The notes under the pieces are model-generated. The model saw nothing but the letters and a program-made list of their open reading frames with translations, made no database searches and was not told the DNA's origin. A program made the position numbers and the translations under genes. A stretch of DNA of 38,297 nt from a virus: positions 1 through 38,297 of the IMG/VR virus record IMGVR_UViG_3300042344_000517, one strand, 5' to 3'. The stretch's first letter is position 1. Every line of letters begins with the position of its first letter. This document shows positions 20,570-27,583 of this stretch, in pieces.

Positions 20570-20911
20570 TTATTTCCACAAAACTTGTAATATAACTATT
20601 AATGCACTTAATGCAATTAGTGTCAATGTTTTAATACTTATTTTTTCATTAAAATAAATATGTGTCAATATTGTAAACATAACTATACCAATACTAAATG
20701 TAAAAATTCTATTTGGCCACATTTTTCCATTAAAATATTCTGCTAATAATTTTGTAGCATATATTGATAACAATGTACTAGGCACACTTAACCATATCAA
20801 CCACATTTCATATTTTTTATAAAATGAATTAATAAATTGTCCGTAAATTTGATGCCAACCAATAATATAAACAAATACTAATATTGACAGTGCAAATAAC
20901 AACTTAATCAT
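20570..20911 (-). CDS. Four-TM membrane protein (EamA/DMT-like, phage conserved)
   Basis: A 113-residue protein with four hydrophobic helices, at about 3-20, 37-58, 70-87 and 93-112. IIGWHQIYGQFINSFYKKYEMWL and LWK at the C terminus are features I associate with small phage membrane proteins related to DMT half-transporters. ATGA overlap with the upstream gene. The transport role is unproven. Confidence 0.6.
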   Translation of the reverse strand: MIKLLFALSILVFVYIIGWHQIYGQFINSFYKKYEMWLIWLSVPSTLLSIYATKLLAEYFNGKMWPNRIFTFSIGIVMFTILTHIYFNEKISIKTLTLIALSALIVILQVLWK

Positions 20912-21102
20912 TTTGCCCTCAAAATTGTATTATACTTGTTTACTGAAAGCTTACACAATATGTTTCCTTTACCTACTTTAGCATAAGTATTTTCTTCAAT
21001 ATGAACCAAATCATCAGACTTGATATTTTCACCCTCTTTTAACTTGGTATACTTTTTAATATCTTTATCTGTTAATTCAACAATATTATCAGCGCTCTTC
21101 AT
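20908..21102 (-). CDS. Small hypothetical protein
   Basis: A 64-residue protein: IVELTDKDIKKYTKLKEGENIKSDDLVHIE followed by a short beta hairpin. Not recognised. Overlaps both neighbours. Confidence 0.55.
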   Translation of the reverse strand: MKSADNIVELTDKDIKKYTKLKEGENIKSDDLVHIEENTYAKVGKGNILCKLSVNKYNTILRAK

Positions 21103-21295
21103 ATTCTCCTCTCATTTCTTTATAGGATATTTTATTAAACATTAAAGCGTCACCAATATGAATCATTTGCTCTGTTCTAGTAGCCCAAGGATGTCTAAGT
21201 GCAAAGACAATACTTGCAATAGCGAAATAAAACAAAAAGATAACTATACACCCACTAGCAATGTCTTTAAACAGTTTTGTTATACGATTCCACAT
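21089..21295 (-). CDS. Small single-TM protein
   Basis: A 68-residue protein with one hydrophobic segment (SGCIVIFLFYFAIASIVFAL, about 14-33) and a polar C-terminal domain ending EMRGEYEER. It overlaps the cREC gene by 29 nt. Not recognised. Confidence 0.6.
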   Translation of the reverse strand: MWNRITKLFKDIASGCIVIFLFYFAIASIVFALRHPWATRTEQMIHIGDALMFNKISYKEMRGEYEER

Positions 21296-21638
21296 AACTA
21301 ATAATATTTTGTTTACCCACGGGATTCATAGAGTGTACTACATACGGAGGATGTTTAACACCCTTCTTCATACAATAATCCACAAGCCATTTTGCAGCGT
21401 CATATCCAGTCTTTTCAGTATATGAATCGTATGGAATATCATCACCTTGTAAACCATGTCCATAATGAATATCATTTAAATCGTGATCGTAGCAAACAAA
21501 CTTAGGAAGTCCTCGTAGTGTAATTATGTCTACGAACTCTTGATAGTTTCTTACCACTGAATAATGTTGATCTTTTGGGACATTAACCCAAGTTACATGC
21601 GTTGGAATGCGCAGGTCATCCAAAAATAAATTATACAT
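21267..21638 (-). CDS. cREC: receiver-like domain linked to cyclic-phosphate processing
   Basis: A 123-residue protein with receiver-like acidic clusters: LFLDDLRIP (Asp 7/8), CYDHDLND (Asp 51, His 52, Asp 53), TGYDAAKWLV, and a distinctive HSMNPVGKQNI (102-112). This matches the 'cyclic-phosphate processing receiver' (cREC) family, predicted to act in RNA-end repair. In this window it joins an RNA kinase, a phosphoesterase and two RNA ligases, so a role with RNA ends is plausible; no activity is proven. Confidence 0.7.
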   Translation of the reverse strand: MYNLFLDDLRIPTHVTWVNVPKDQHYSVVRNYQEFVDIITLRGLPKFVCYDHDLNDIHYGHGLQGDDIPYDSYTEKTGYDAAKWLVDYCMKKGVKHPPYVVHSMNPVGKQNIISYVESYNKTV

Positions 21639-21644
21639 ATATTA

Positions 21645-21830
21645 TCATTTTTTAATTTTCTCTTCTAAGTATAGAGTATATCTAGCTTGTTGTCTACAGT
21701 TAACTAGTTTAGAACCTAAGAAATCTGCTTTAATGACGCGAATACCTTTTGAACCATATTCGTTCATTATAGTTTCTAATTCTTCGGTAGTAGATACATT
21801 ATGTATTCTAACGCTATATTTGTATTTCAT
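21645..21830 (-). CDS. DUF4177-like small protein
   Basis: A 61-residue protein: YKYSVRIHNVSTTEELETIMNEYGSKGIRVIKA resembles the DUF4177 pattern (K-Y-K-V, then L-x-x-x-L-N-x-x-G-x-x-G-h-x-V). Function unknown. ATGA overlap with the upstream micro-gene. Confidence 0.6.
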   Translation of the reverse strand: MKYKYSVRIHNVSTTEELETIMNEYGSKGIRVIKADFLGSKLVNCRQQARYTLYLEEKIKK

Positions 21831-21970
21831 CTGCTTGGACGTACCAAACTGCTTAAATCTGGTACAGTATAACCTTGTTTAATTAGTTCACGGGTTTGTT
21901 TTACAAGTCGGTCAAAATAAGCCAACTTCATCTTAATTTCTTCTTTTTCTTTCTTGGTCTGTTTTTTCAT
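21827..21970 (-). CDS. Small basic helical protein
   Basis: A 47-residue protein beginning MKKQTKKEKEEIKMKLAYFD and ending in SSLVRPSR. ATGA overlaps join it to thyA upstream and the DUF4177-like gene downstream. Basic; not recognised. Confidence 0.6.
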   Translation of the reverse strand: MKKQTKKEKEEIKMKLAYFDRLVKQTRELIKQGYTVPDLSSLVRPSR

Positions 21971-23181
21971 ACAGCTACATCAAACTTAATTGTTGGATGA
22001 AACTCATAATCTAATAATTTGATATCATCATACTTGAAATCAAACAGTGATTTAACTTCTGGATTCAACCAAACTCTAGGTAGTTTCTTTGGTTCTCTAG
22101 TTAATTGTAACTTCAATCCGTCAATGTGATTTACATAAATATGCGTATCACCCATTGAATGCGTAAACATACCTGGAACCATATTAACAGTTTGCGCAAT
22201 CATAGCAGTTAACAGTGCATAACTTGCAATATTAAATGGCTTTCCAAGTGCAGTGTCCACGGATCTTTGGTATAACAAACAATTCAAACGACGAGTTGGA
22301 ATATTGTCCTCGTTCAGTTTTTGAATGATCCACACATCAGATTTAGGAAGATTTACAGGACCAACTTGTTTCTGTAAAATCTCAACTCTCTCTTCCAAAG
22401 TCAATTCTTCTGTATGAAAGTGGAAAAGACAATGACAGGGTGGCAATGCGCAATGATCTACCCAGTGTGGATGCCATGCACTCACAATCATACGACGATC
22501 ATCTGGATTGTTTTTTAACTTTTCAAGAACTTTTGTAATTTGATCAATTCTTCCTAGAAAAGTTAATGGTTCATCTCCACAATACGTTCCCTTTGTTCCT
22601 AAAGATTTGAATTTTGGCATCGTTGATGGATCAGTTTTATCAACAATTGTAAAAAATGGAAAATCCCGCCACATTCTACCATAAGTTCCTTCACCCAATT
22701 CACCCCATTCCTTAGCAAATTCAACATCGTTTTTGATTCGGTCAATGAATTTATTTTGTTTTTCCTGTATTGATTTCTTTATACTATCAACCACATCAAA
22801 ATCTTCTGGTTCTAACTTGGAAGCCAATACTCGTTTTTCTTGATTAGACAACAATAATTCATCTGCTAACATTAATCCACCCAATCTTGGTTTGACTTTC
22901 TGATAACGAGAAAATGCCCATTCATTCCAAATACGAACATTGTTATCAACCAGATACTTGATGTTGGTATCTCCACTGATAAACCAAAGCAATTCGTGAA
23001 CAATTGCTGGCCAATGAACTTTTTTGGTGGTTAATAGAGGAAATGCGTTTAGATCCACATTGTATTTGGCTTGAGCACCAAAAATACCAATGGTATCTAC
23101 ACCAGTTCGGTTCTTTTTAAGTCTTCCGTTTGTCAAAATATCATTGACAATTCTGAAATATTCTGTGTCTACTTTGTTCAT
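21967..23181 (-). CDS. thyA: Thymidylate synthase ThyA with large insertions
   Basis: A 404-residue protein against about 264 in E. coli and 286 in T4. Core motifs are intact: KKNRTGVDT phosphate-binding loop, catalytic Cys 249 in LPPCHC, YQRSVDTALGKPFNIASYAL with the dUMP-selecting Asn about 317, and C-terminal VAV. Asn rather than Asp argues for dUMP, not dCMP hydroxymethylation. Extra length comes from three inserts at about 91-157 (charged helical), 175-205 and 255-297. The first corresponds to the small-domain insert known in Lactobacillus casei TS. Adjacent to DHFR, as in many phages, so methylation of dUMP and folate recycling are coupled. Confidence 0.9.
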   Translation of the reverse strand: MNKVDTEYFRIVNDILTNGRLKKNRTGVDTIGIFGAQAKYNVDLNAFPLLTTKKVHWPAIVHELLWFISGDTNIKYLVDNNVRIWNEWAFSRYQKVKPRLGGLMLADELLLSNQEKRVLASKLEPEDFDVVDSIKKSIQEKQNKFIDRIKNDVEFAKEWGELGEGTYGRMWRDFPFFTIVDKTDPSTMPKFKSLGTKGTYCGDEPLTFLGRIDQITKVLEKLKNNPDDRRMIVSAWHPHWVDHCALPPCHCLFHFHTEELTLEERVEILQKQVGPVNLPKSDVWIIQKLNEDNIPTRRLNCLLYQRSVDTALGKPFNIASYALLTAMIAQTVNMVPGMFTHSMGDTHIYVNHIDGLKLQLTREPKKLPRVWLNPEVKSLFDFKYDDIKLLDYEFHPTIKFDVAV

Positions 23182-23182
23182 A

Positions 23183-23677
23183 TTACTTAGTATACTTTAT
23201 AACTTTGTGTCCGTCAAATTCTTTTACAACTTCTTTATTAGTAAACAAATCTTCAAATGGTGGCATAAATGTATCACCCTCATAACTACCATTTACATGC
23301 GTAACATAAAATTCTGTAATATATGGTAATAATCTAACATATGTTTTAGCTCCACCCGCTACAATTAAATCTTCGGTATTACCTTTGCTATACAGCTCAA
23401 CATCCTCCATAGTAATCATTTGACCACTCATAGAGTTATTGTTTACTAGATATTGATTTGTTATATAAGCATCAAATTGTTCCACTGGTCTGGTTAATAC
23501 AAGACATTCTCTATTCTTGAGCATAGGAAGAGTATCAAATGTATTTTTACCCACAATAAGTTTTTTACCCGTGGTAAATTCTTTGAACCACTTAAAGTCT
23601 TCTTTTATACTAGGCCAAGGTAATCCACCATTTTTGCCTATAACTCTATTTTCCGCCATTGCAATAATTGCTTTCAT
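23183..23677 (-). CDS. folA: Dihydrofolate reductase
   Basis: A 164-residue protein: MKAIIAMAENRVIGKNGGLPWPSIKED with the substrate-binding LPW and acidic Asp, GKKLIVGKNTFDTLP for NADPH, LVLTRP, and IVAGGAKTYVRLLPYITEFYVTHV. It regenerates tetrahydrofolate for ThyA, whose gene starts 1 nt downstream. ATGA overlap with the CysC-like gene upstream. Confidence 0.92.
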   Translation of the reverse strand: MKAIIAMAENRVIGKNGGLPWPSIKEDFKWFKEFTTGKKLIVGKNTFDTLPMLKNRECLVLTRPVEQFDAYITNQYLVNNNSMSGQMITMEDVELYSKGNTEDLIVAGGAKTYVRLLPYITEFYVTHVNGSYEGDTFMPPFEDLFTNKEVVKEFDGHKVIKYTK

Positions 23678-24117
23678 TTGATATAGTCTAAGATTAATTT
23701 AATTGATTCTTCTATTGTATGCTTATCAGTATCAATGTCAAGATAATTGGTTAGTGGTGGTTCATAATAATCTACCATTTTACCCTCACGTAATCTGTTA
23801 CTATGTAAATATACTTCTTTAACAGTATGTTTGTTGTTATTTTTTAATGACTCACGTAAATCTCTAAATGGCGATACAAGTGCTACAACAGTATAATCAT
23901 TAGTTGTATCTGAATTGATAGATAAATTTATAGCGGTTTGTACATTTTTACGTCTACCATCTTTTGAATAGTCTACGTTTTTTGTAATTGTTCTTAGTGA
24001 GTCGCCATCTATTATTGTTGCGGTAACATCTTTACGCATTTCGTGTAAACTGTGAACTAGTTCTAATGCTAAAGTGGTTTTACCACTATTTGGCTGACCT
24101 GTAAACCATATTATCAT
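23674..24117 (-). CDS. CysC-like (adenylylsulfate-kinase family) kinase
   Basis: A 147-residue P-loop protein: MIIWFTGQPNSGKTTLALEL (Walker A), IIDGDSLRTITKNVDYSKDGRRKN and VALVSPFRDLRESLK match the APS kinase family (IDGD...R.....F....R..N, then A..SP....R). It is shorter than typical CysC (about 200). The operon partners are two glycosyltransferases and DHFR/ThyA, not sulfate genes. The acceptor may therefore be a sugar or nucleotide rather than APS (inference). Confidence 0.72.
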   Translation of the reverse strand: MIIWFTGQPNSGKTTLALELVHSLHEMRKDVTATIIDGDSLRTITKNVDYSKDGRRKNVQTAINLSINSDTTNDYTVVALVSPFRDLRESLKNNNKHTVKEVYLHSNRLREGKMVDYYEPPLTNYLDIDTDKHTIEESIKLILDYIK

Positions 24118-24761
24118 AACAATACTTTCTTTTCGTGTTTAACAATAACCTCTGGATGTACCCAAACATTTATACCTTGTTCTTTAATCAAATGACAGAA
24201 GCTTACATCTTCCATCGTAAATTCAGTAACATTGCCAAACTGTTTCCACATTGGTCTAAACCAAGGATACTTTAGTTTTTCAAATACACCCTTTTTTATA
24301 AGTATAAAGCCAAATCCAGTGTAATCCACAACAAAAGGATCACTGTGTTCTTTTAACTTAGAAGGTGTTAAAAATTCAAAACTACCATATTTTTTGAAAT
24401 GATCTTCATTCCAATCTTTGACTGTAGCATAGTGTTTACCATCTTGCATTAGATATAGACCAGATGCAATTTCCTTTCGCATATTGTATAGTTTAACGAA
24501 GTTATCTATACTGAATATGTTGTCACTATCAATCCATAACATATAATCATAATCAACTCTGCCTTGCCACGGCTTTTGATTTTCTCCAGCATTAGAATCA
24601 CCACCCAAACACATATTACGTACATAATAAATGTTGCAAGATTCCCTACGAGATAATATTGGAGTGATTTTGTTTTGAATACACCAATTATAAAATGGTA
24701 TAAAGCTATCTAACCATTGACCTGAGAAATTATTGCCGGGTAAACAAATTATTAATCTCAT
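24114..24761 (-). CDS. GT-A type glycosyltransferase-like protein
   Basis: A 215-residue protein. YDYMLWIDSDNIFSIDNF carries the D-x-D metal motif of GT-A enzymes. SRRESCNIYYVRNMCLGGD and FVVDYTGFGFILIKKGVFEKL (acceptor region), plus TMEDVSFCHLIKEQGINVWVHPEV (catalytic ED), match the same domain as the following protein. It lies between the CysC-like gene and a second family member, with ATGA overlaps at both ends. Target could be DNA, capsule or phage surface. Confidence 0.78.
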   Translation of the reverse strand: MRLIICLPGNNFSGQWLDSFIPFYNWCIQNKITPILSRRESCNIYYVRNMCLGGDSNAGENQKPWQGRVDYDYMLWIDSDNIFSIDNFVKLYNMRKEIASGLYLMQDGKHYATVKDWNEDHFKKYGSFEFLTPSKLKEHSDPFVVDYTGFGFILIKKGVFEKLKYPWFRPMWKQFGNVTEFTMEDVSFCHLIKEQGINVWVHPEVIVKHEKKVLL

Positions 24762-25504
24762 ACAGTAAACAGTTTGTTTTGTTGATAAAAGTTACCTTTA
24801 TATCCCTTCCAACCATAGTGTGTCAAGTTGCAAGTTGTATCTACATATATCTCACCACCAATACTTCTATAAAGATTGCAAAAGCCATAATCTTCACTTT
24901 CATATCGTTTGGTTTGTTCATTTATTTTACACGGGAAGAAATCATAGAACTTGTCTCCATATCCCATATACCCATCAATATCATTCTTGTATGCTATATT
25001 AGGCATTTCTCTAGCAATCTGATTAAAGACACGTTTCTTGAACAACATAAAACCAGTAGCCGCATAATTTACTTTCTCTATGGTTTTAACATCTTTCCCA
25101 AATTTGATCTCAGTAGCAAAGTCAGTACAAGCTTCTTCAAATCTATCCCCTATTGTTTCGGGTCCACTTTGTGCCAATAATTTTACTTTGGATGAATTGA
25201 TATATTTCTTCGGGTATAATCCTGAAACAACATCTTTATCAGCTTTCAATAACGAAAAGAAACTGTCTGGTTCAAAACTGATATCACTATCAATAAACAT
25301 CATATAGTCACAATCAGGTTGATTTAGAAAACTAGCAGCTGCAGCATTACGTGCTCTAGCAATTAGACTTTCAAAGTATATACAATCCAAAGCAAATGAT
25401 ATACCTCTCTTTTGTCCTTCAAAGATTAACTTCATCACACTAAACATAAAGTGCGATAACACTGTATGATTATAACATATAACCGGCAAATAAACTTTGG
25501 TCAT
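24758..25504 (-). CDS. GT-A type glycosyltransferase-like protein
   Basis: A 248-residue protein related in layout to its neighbour: ALDCIYFESLIARARNAAAASFL, CDYMMFIDSDISFEPDSF (D-x-D), VVSGLYPKK, NYAATGFMLFKKRVFN and SEDYGFCNLYRSIGGEIYV. The metal-binding D-x-D and the later ED are both present. The pair may act in sequence on the same acceptor. No signal peptide, so cytoplasmic. Confidence 0.8.
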   Translation of the reverse strand: MTKVYLPVICYNHTVLSHFMFSVMKLIFEGQKRGISFALDCIYFESLIARARNAAAASFLNQPDCDYMMFIDSDISFEPDSFFSLLKADKDVVSGLYPKKYINSSKVKLLAQSGPETIGDRFEEACTDFATEIKFGKDVKTIEKVNYAATGFMLFKKRVFNQIAREMPNIAYKNDIDGYMGYGDKFYDFFPCKINEQTKRYESEDYGFCNLYRSIGGEIYVDTTCNLTHYGWKGYKGNFYQQNKLFTV

Positions 25505-25508
25505 AACT

Positions 25509-25976
25509 TTATTCTGTTTGTACTTCTGATTCTTTATTTTCTATAATGTCATTGGTATAACCTTCGTATTTTACCTCACCAATAACATTGATAATAAATT
25601 TGTTGGTAATAGTTCCCTCCAAGTTGCTTGTAACAATATAACTCTCTTGTACACTACCATCAAGAAAAAACACAATCTTTGTGGCACTTGTTTCTAGTAT
25701 CTTCAAATCATTTGTTACAGCATCTAATAAATAAAAGTCTTCAAACGAACTATACATATTATAATCTGGATCAAATGTAAGTTCAAACTCTTTTTGTTGA
25801 AATGCGGATTGATACTTTAAATTAATTAAATAAGTCTTCAGATTCTCTCTTGCTTCGTAGTATCTAGTATTACCCACCAAACTATCATAGTTAATAACAA
25901 TTGCACCAATAATACCAAGCAATATAGTTATTGCTAATACTAATTCTATTAATGTAAATGCTTTATTGTTTTTCAT
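25509..25976 (-). CDS. Type IV prepilin/pseudopilin-like protein
   Basis: A 155-residue protein. The N terminus, KNNKAFTLIELVLAITILLG, is the class III (prepilin) signal: a short basic leader, the F-T-L-I-E block with Glu at +5 of the mature chain, then a hydrophobic helix. The residue before the cut is Ala, not the usual Gly. The rest is a beta-rich pilin-like head (FELTFDPDYNMYSSFEDFYL, IVFFLDGSVQESYIV, KFIINVIGEVKYEGY). It is most like minor pseudopilins (GspH type) of host pili or type II secretion. Such proteins are unusual in phages. It follows the two glycosyltransferases. Confidence 0.75.
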   Translation of the reverse strand: MKNNKAFTLIELVLAITILLGIIGAIVINYDSLVGNTRYYEARENLKTYLINLKYQSAFQQKEFELTFDPDYNMYSSFEDFYLLDAVTNDLKILETSATKIVFFLDGSVQESYIVTSNLEGTITNKFIINVIGEVKYEGYTNDIIENKESEVQTE

Positions 25977-26262
25977 TTATTAGTTTTAGTTTTTGTTGAC
26001 GGTTCAATTGTTTGATTTGATACTCCCTCTTCATTGCTTCACTCTTGGTATCAAAACATTCAGTATATACTAATCTAACAGGCAATCGTGTCTTTGTATA
26101 TTTTGCCCCTAAAGATTTATTGTGGGTATCTACTCGTTTTTCAACATTATTAGAATACCCACAATAAAGTTCTCCACCCCTACATTCTACTATATAACAA
26201 CAATGATTTTTACCAACCACGAATATCAAGTTTTGTTCTAGGAAAAGCCGTTCCCATTCCAA
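25963..26262 (-). CDS. GIY-YIG domain protein (YhbQ/UvrC-type)
   Basis: About 80-99 residues: CCYIVECRGGELYCGYSNNVEKRVDTHN is the GIY-YIG core (CYI...YCG), followed by KYTKTRLPVRLVYTECFDTKSEAMKREYQIKQL, the YhbQ-type extension. The Arg and Glu catalytic residues are visible. ATG 26262 overlaps the upstream gene by 53 nt. A GTG at 26220 would give a domain-only protein and may be the real start. It could be a small structure-specific nuclease. Confidence 0.75.
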   Translation of the reverse strand: MEWERLFLEQNLIFVVGKNHCCYIVECRGGELYCGYSNNVEKRVDTHNKSLGAKYTKTRLPVRLVYTECFDTKSEAMKREYQIKQLNRQQKLKLINEKQ

Positions 26263-26578
26263 TATTACCGTTAGAACTAAATGTTAAGTTACTTAGATTT
26301 GATGTAACTGGTTCTGGTTTTTTGAGTGGGGAATGAATATTGATTGAAATATTCTCACTATTATTAACTCTGATTGCAAAGTTATCACTATCAACAAATG
26401 ACATTACACAACTAGCACCACTACTATGTGTAAATACCAATTTGTCACAATATACAACTGTTTCTACAACTGGTGGTGGTACAATAGGTTCAGATGCTTT
26501 AACACTTGAACCAGCAACAACACCTGCGATTCCGCCAAATAGGGTGGCGAAGAACCCTTTACGATTTAGTTTTTCCAT
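26210..26578 (-). CDS. Exported protein with fibre-like GNIGMGT motif
   Basis: A 122-residue protein. Residues 1-28 form an export signal (NRKGFFATLFGGIAGVVAGSS, ending V-K-A before SEP), close to a Tat-type N-R-R/K-x-F-F. A Pro-rich spacer (VPPPVVE) and a beta-rich middle follow. The C terminus GNIGMGTAFPRTKLDIRG is the pattern 'G-N-V-G-I-G-T-T-x-P-x-x-K-L-x-V-x-G' that closes many tail-fibre and collar stalk domains. The combination is unexpected. Promoter at 26587-26615. Confidence 0.55.
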   Translation of the reverse strand: MEKLNRKGFFATLFGGIAGVVAGSSVKASEPIVPPPVVETVVYCDKLVFTHSSGASCVMSFVDSDNFAIRVNNSENISINIHSPLKKPEPVTSNLSNLTFSSNGNIGMGTAFPRTKLDIRGW

Positions 26579-26586
26579 ATACTAAT

Positions 26587-26615
26587 AACATATCAATAGA
26601 CAGATACTAAATCAA
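26587..26615 (-). promoter_or_regulatory. Probable leaderless-type promoter of the exported fibre-like gene
   Basis: TTGATT (26610-26615), 17-bp spacer, TATGTT (26587-26592), 8 nt to ATG 26578. The hexamers are weaker than in the other promoters. Confidence 0.5.
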
Positions 26616-26626
26616 TATTTTATTTT

Positions 26627-27157
26627 TTAAACATAAACTTGAGCAATATCAACAATTGCTTTCAATTCATCTACAAAATCATCATAATTGTCATGAATTG
26701 ATACAAAGTAATCATCAGGAGTCCAAAAACCCTCACTAAGTTCCCTAGCATTCTTGATTGCTAGTTTAGTCTGCAATTCCACATCAAACTTACGAGAATA
26801 CTCTGGTTCACAATATACTATAATATCTTGTTTGAAAGTAGTATAAATGTTGCGTTCCAATGTTGCACCCAATTCAAACAATGTAATTGGACATAATGTT
26901 TCTTGCGCAAAGTAAAATACTAGAATGTTTGATTCGTGTAGATACTTATGTTCCCACTTAATTTGTTCTTCACTGACCTTTGGATTATTGATATCAAAGT
27001 CTTTACGACGGGGATTATAAATGGTTACATTATAATCCTTCAACTTTTCAACCAATTTGGCTTGCCAGTCCTTGCATGAGCTGATGCCTCCGCCCAGAAA
27101 TAGTGTGGGAATACCTGACTTGCCTTTATGTTTATTAGGAGCTTCAATATATTTCAT
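26627..27157 (-). CDS. Nucleoside 2-deoxyribosyltransferase-like protein
   Basis: A 176-residue protein with TLFLGGGISSCKDWQ, YNPRRKDFDINNP, EEQIKWEHKYL and CPITLFELGATLE. These are the blocks of the nucleoside 2-deoxyribosyltransferase-like family (which swaps or hydrolyses N-glycosidic bonds) and include the catalytic-type Glu. In a cluster with Prs, NadV and NadM-Nudix it may act on nucleotide or NAD-related N-glycosides (inference). Confidence 0.72.
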   Translation of the reverse strand: MKYIEAPNKHKGKSGIPTLFLGGGISSCKDWQAKLVEKLKDYNVTIYNPRRKDFDINNPKVSEEQIKWEHKYLHESNILVFYFAQETLCPITLFELGATLERNIYTTFKQDIIVYCEPEYSRKFDVELQTKLAIKNARELSEGFWTPDDYFVSIHDNYDDFVDELKAIVDIAQVYV

Positions 27158-27160
27158 AAA

Positions 27161-27583
27161 TTATTTGTTGTTAACATTAGTCAATGCTTCATAAATTTCA
27201 CGCCAATCTTTGGTACCATCAAATCCAGCCTTATCATCAAGTAAAAAATTAAAGTAAAACTTGTCTTGAAAATCACACAATGATGTATTAGGACACTCTG
27301 AATTGCAATTGATACCATTAAAATTCAAATCAAAACGTTGAACCACATCTTGAATTGATGTCATATAACTGCTTGTCCAAAGAATAGTATAATGATCTGG
27401 ACTATTGTATAGATAATCAAGAGTTTCCTTGGCATATGGATAAATGACTGCTCCACTATTGAATCGGTTGTATGTACCACTAATGATGGTATCATGTAAG
27501 TCAATACACCAATACAACTTTTCCCATTTACGTTCAACCTTTTGACTTTGAACGTGTTGAATAATTTGAGTCCAAGTTTTCAT
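27161..27583 (-). CDS. HAD-superfamily phosphatase-like protein
   Basis: A 140-residue protein: WCIDLHDTII (HAD motif I D-x-x-D-T), ILWTSSYMTS (motif II Thr/Ser), FLLDDKAGFDG (motif IV DD). Small HAD proteins of this size often act on nucleotides or sugar phosphates. ATGA overlap with prs. It may process a phosphorylated metabolite of the same pathway. Confidence 0.7.
   Translation of the reverse strand: MKTWTQIIQHVQSQKVERKWEKLYWCIDLHDTIISGTYNRFNSGAVIYPYAKETLDYLYNSPDHYTILWTSSYMTSIQDVVQRFDLNFNGINCNSECPNTSLCDFQDKFYFNFLLDDKAGFDGTKDWREIYEALTNVNNK

Noticed and set aside
21967-23181. ThyA as a dCMP or dUMP hydroxymethylase
   Set aside because: The base-selecting residue is Asn (PFN) rather than Asp as in dCMP hydroxymethylase, and the C-terminal VAV is kept as in true synthases. 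The inserts alone do not indicate a change of reaction.
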